DNA of 7,178 nt from an uncultured cyanobacterium (GTDB lineage Bacteria > Cyanobacteriota > Cyanobacteriia > Cyanobacteriales > Geitlerinemataceae). Each line of letters opens with the position of its first letter. Within the stretch, counting starts at the first letter, position 1. Below the pieces are notes generated by a model. The model worked only from the letters and a program-made list of their open reading frames with translations, made no database searches and had not been told where the DNA came from. A program made the position numbers and the translations under genes. The DNA is taken from the NCBI GenBank assembly GCA_937121005.1, contig CAKZKB010000051.1, positions 1 through 7,178 of the forward strand. Direction: 5' to 3'. This document shows, piece after piece, positions 5,487 to 7,178 of the stretch.

Positions 5487-6758
5487 TCACAGCCACCCCT
5501 CTCGCGTCATGGGTAAATTCCACTGGCGTTCGGCTTTGGGACGCAGTAACATTTGCTGAACGCCGATGTCATAACGATCGAAAGCAACGGACATTCCCAC
5601 GAGATACAACAGCCAAAGATTCGCCATGCGATCGCCCAACAATTCAGCACCGCGCTCCATATTTGTCTCTAGCAATTTTGCCCACGCTGCGAAGGTTTTC
5701 GCATAGTGAGGTCGCCAATTGTCAACATCGACCACTTCCCAACCGGCTTTCTCTGATTCCATCAAATAGGTAGATACGAGGGGAAGTTCGACATCTTCGG
5801 AAACGTAGCGCTGGGTAAACCGATAGCTGAGACTATCGGGTTTGTCATCAATATGACTGGTCATCCCGTGATTGAGAAACAAACCACCGGGTTTTAGACA
5901 CCGCAAGACGGATTTAAAGTAGTCTGAATAGTTATCGCGTCCGACGTGCTCGACCATGCCGATACTGGCAATTTTATCAAAGGTAGGAACGGTGGGCAAA
6001 TCGCGATAGTCGAGTAGTTTAAATGTCAGGCGATCGCCCAATCCTTTTTCTTCCAGGGTACGACAACAGTATTCGTATTGCTTTTGTGCTAGGGTGATAC
6101 CATATCCTTTGACATCATATTTTTCCACTGCCCAAACTAGCAAAGAACCCCAACCACAACCAATATCCAGGAAGGTTTCTCCCGATCGCAAGCGCAGTTT
6201 GCGACAGATGCGATCGAGTTTTGCTTCCTGCGCCTCTTTCAAACTCATGTCTTCCTTGGCAAAGTAAGCGCAGGTGTAAACCATAAGAGGGTCGAGATAC
6301 AAACTAAAGAAATCGTTACCGCGATCGTAGTGATATTGAACCGTTTGTAAATCGCGCTCTTTCGTATGCTTAGAAAGATGATTCCAACCCATTTCTACGG
6401 ACAAAGATTCTTCAAGATCGGGAAGTTGCCATGCTTCCCACAGTGTTTTTACGGCTCGAATTCCGCCAACTTCAATCTCATCGAAGCGATCCAGGCATTT
6501 AAGATCGGCAATCTTACCGAAAAGATCTAAATACCCCCGTAGATATGCCTCTACTAATACCAACGAGTCGCGCTTGAGAATTAATTGGCGAATCACGCCA
6601 GGATGGTGAATTTTGAATGCCATATCCGGCGACTGTTCGGGCTGGCAGTTAGAGAGGGTATCGCTTCCCCAAAATTCGATGGTAAATCCAATAGGAACGG
6701 CTGCAACAACTTCGCTTAAAATGCTGCGCAAGGTTGGAGGTAATGGTGAGTAAGACAT
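5487..6758 (-). CDS. cfa: Cyclopropane-fatty-acyl-phospholipid synthase family methyltransferase
   Basis: A 423-residue protein of the CFA synthase family (COG2230), which transfers the SAM methyl group to an unsaturated acyl chain of membrane phospholipid at the membrane surface. The family-typical N-terminal domain (about 20-100, containing MAFKIHHPGVIRQLIL and EAYLRGYLDL) is present, so it is full length rather than a short mycolate-type enzyme. The SAM-binding motif LDIGCGWG is at 197-204, with QYHYDRGNDFF at 141-151 upstream. Residues aligned by eye with the E. coli bicarbonate site are present: C163 in YTCAYF, E270 in GMVEHVG, H297 in LNHGMT and Y352 in HYAKTFAAW. The enzyme therefore looks catalytically competent. 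The ATG at 6756-6758 has no clear Shine-Dalgarno, and no convincing promoter was found upstream. It is convergent with the radical SAM gene. Cyclopropane formation is the default expectation; a related acyl or small-molecule methylation is possible, since family members include other C- and N-methyltransferases. Confidence 0.93.
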   Translation of the reverse strand: MSYSPLPPTLRSILSEVVAAVPIGFTIEFWGSDTLSNCQPEQSPDMAFKIHHPGVIRQLILKRDSLVLVEAYLRGYLDLFGKIADLKCLDRFDEIEVGGIRAVKTLWEAWQLPDLEESLSVEMGWNHLSKHTKERDLQTVQYHYDRGNDFFSLYLDPLMVYTCAYFAKEDMSLKEAQEAKLDRICRKLRLRSGETFLDIGCGWGSLLVWAVEKYDVKGYGITLAQKQYEYCCRTLEEKGLGDRLTFKLLDYRDLPTVPTFDKIASIGMVEHVGRDNYSDYFKSVLRCLKPGGLFLNHGMTSHIDDKPDSLSYRFTQRYVSEDVELPLVSTYLMESEKAGWEVVDVDNWRPHYAKTFAAWAKLLETNMERGAELLGDRMANLWLLYLVGMSVAFDRYDIGVQQMLLRPKAERQWNLPMTREGWL

Positions 6759-6861
6759 GGGTCAGTTACCAGTGATGGAAAAGTATTCAATCGAAAAGAA
6801 CAGTATTTGTAAGCATTCAGTGTCTTTGTAGTAGGAACGTCTTGCTTCCAAATCTACGGCG

Positions 6862-6876
6862 AGAAACCGGGTTTCT
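6862..6876. repeat. AGAAACC-G-GGTTTCT palindrome
   Basis: A 15-base odd palindrome with seven-base arms around one central G. Ten bases of it (CCCGGTTTCT on the opposite strand) recur at 824-833, between the convergent sufS and Nudix genes. I recall AGAAACCCGGTTTCT-type palindromes being dispersed in the intergenic DNA of many cyanobacteria; this is recollection, not a search. Its function is unknown; it may be a small dispersed palindromic repeat or mRNA-end hairpin. Confidence 0.5.
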
Positions 6877-6902
6877 AACCTCGATCGATCCCCCGACGAC
6901 GT

Positions 6903-6919
6903 GCGCTTCGGCTTCGCTC
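6903..6919. repeat. GCGCTTCG-type intergenic repeat, copy 2
   Basis: GCGCTTCGGCTTCGCTC matches the element at 3645-3660 except for one inserted G and an A/G difference. It sits between GTGC (6901-6904) and GCAC (6923-6926), which could close a small hairpin. Confidence 0.3.
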
Positions 6920-7020
6920 GGGGCACTCGGTTAAGCGGTACTGCCTTCAGAATACCCGATCGCATTGTAGCGCGATCGTCCCAGAACGTTGTTCCCAATT
7001 TTACCAGGAGCGATCGCGTT

Positions 7021-7048
7021 TTGCCGCTAGAGACATTATTGCTATAAT
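7021..7048 (+). promoter_or_regulatory. Sigma70-type promoter before the last ORF
   Basis: A perfect TATAAT (7043-7048) is preceded at 16 bases by TTGCCG (7021-7026, four of six matches to TTGACA). Transcription would begin near 7055, about 50 bases before the ATG at 7105. A HIP1 octamer lies just upstream. The exact -10 so close to an ORF start supports real expression of that ORF. Confidence 0.5.
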
Positions 7049-7104
7049 CTAGAGTAGAGGAAAGCACCCTCGGCTTTCTGTCGTCATCCTTAAGCCAACA
7101 TCTG

Positions 7105-7178
7105 ATGAGCGTAACAACAGAACCGAAAACCTGGAGCGACGAAGAAGTTGCCCGCAGATGGCTGATGATCTGCCCGCT
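7105..7178 (+). CDS. Start of an ORF resembling an internal part of IS200/REP-type transposase-like proteins
   Basis: Only 24 codons plus two bases fall in the window. The peptide begins MSVTTEPK and continues TWSDEEVARRWLMICPL. The TWSDEEVARRW-L-x-x-x-P segment resembles, from memory, a stretch found after the HUH motif in Y1-transposase-related proteins of planctomycetes and other bacteria, that is, roughly 100 or more residues into those proteins. Here it lies ten residues from the start, and the frame upstream is closed by TAA at 7045-7047, so no HUH motif precedes it in frame. It may be a 5'-truncated or rearranged copy, or a family member with a short N-terminus. The start has no Shine-Dalgarno, but a good promoter lies just upstream. 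The ORF is likely; the family assignment is tentative. Confidence 0.4.
   Translation, partial: MSVTTEPKTWSDEEVARRWLMICP

Larger units (their letters stand above)
144..7017. repeat. Dispersed HIP1 octamers (GCGATCGC)
   Basis: Exact copies begin at 144, 419, 871, 1484, 1977, 3030, 3252, 5628, 6030 and 7010, inside genes and in spacers. This density, about one per 700 bases, is the hallmark of cyanobacterial genomes and is the main evidence for the source phylum. None occurs between 3260 and 5627, a gap that covers the whole radical SAM gene. Confidence 0.9.
6759..7104. other. 346-base intergenic region between divergent genes
   Basis: This spacer separates the minus-strand methyltransferase gene from the ORF starting at 7105. 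It holds a near-palindrome at 6862-6876, a GC-rich CTTCG repeat at 6903-6919 lying between GTGC (6901-6904) and GCAC (6923-6926), a HIP1 octamer at 7010-7017 with other CGATCG cores nearby, and a plus-strand promoter at 7021-7048. A minus-strand open frame through 6762-7067 has no recognisable protein features and is not called. No RNA gene was recognised. Confidence 0.5.

Noticed and set aside
6762..7067. 101-codon minus-strand open frame upstream of the methyltransferase gene
   Set aside because: It has no recognisable motifs, runs through dispersed repeats and HIP1 sites, and overlaps the plus-strand promoter region; it looks like chance.

Overview
The window almost certainly comes from a cyanobacterium. 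It holds ten exact copies of the HIP1 octamer GCGATCGC where about 0.1 would be expected by chance, many further CGATCG cores, a heptanucleotide tandem repeat of the kind known from filamentous cyanobacteria, and gene families typical of that phylum. Start codons generally lack a clear Shine-Dalgarno sequence, which is also common there. Species cannot be fixed from the sequence alone; a filamentous form is a reasonable guess.

Layout: (1) 1-811, plus strand: the C-terminal two thirds of the SufS cysteine desulfurase, whose 5' end lies outside the window. (2) 844-1272, minus strand: a Nudix hydrolase convergent with sufS. (3) 1273-1573: a divergent intergenic region with five CAACGAR heptamers next to the Nudix start, a perfect GTA-N8-TAC (NtcA-type) palindrome and a small GC hairpin. 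(4) 1574-3079, plus strand: malQ, 4-alpha-glucanotransferase, followed after 12 bases by (5) 3092-3622, a small protein with two predicted membrane helices and unknown function. (6) 3623-3844: an intergenic region with a good sigma70-type promoter. (7) 3845-5401, plus strand: a radical SAM protein with an N-terminal cobalamin-binding-like domain and no recognised function. (8) 5408-5457: a hairpin with a T-tract on the minus strand, between convergent genes. (9) 5487-6758, minus strand: a full-length cyclopropane-fatty-acyl-phospholipid synthase family methyltransferase. (10) 6759-7104: a 346-base intergenic region with a GAAACC/GGTTTC palindrome and a good plus-strand promoter. (11) 7105-7178, plus strand: the first codons of an ORF whose peptide resembles an internal segment of IS200/REP-associated transposase-like proteins.

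Most genes look like independent housekeeping or accessory units: Fe-S cluster sulfur supply, nucleotide-sugar pyrophosphate hydrolysis, glycogen/maltodextrin turnover. The only likely operon is malQ with the two-helix protein. The least explained part is the convergent pair of a B12-type radical SAM protein and a CFA-type methyltransferase. Both families can modify unactivated lipid or alkyl carbons, but the sequence does not show that the two work together. No CRISPR array, rRNA, tRNA or complete insertion sequence was seen.
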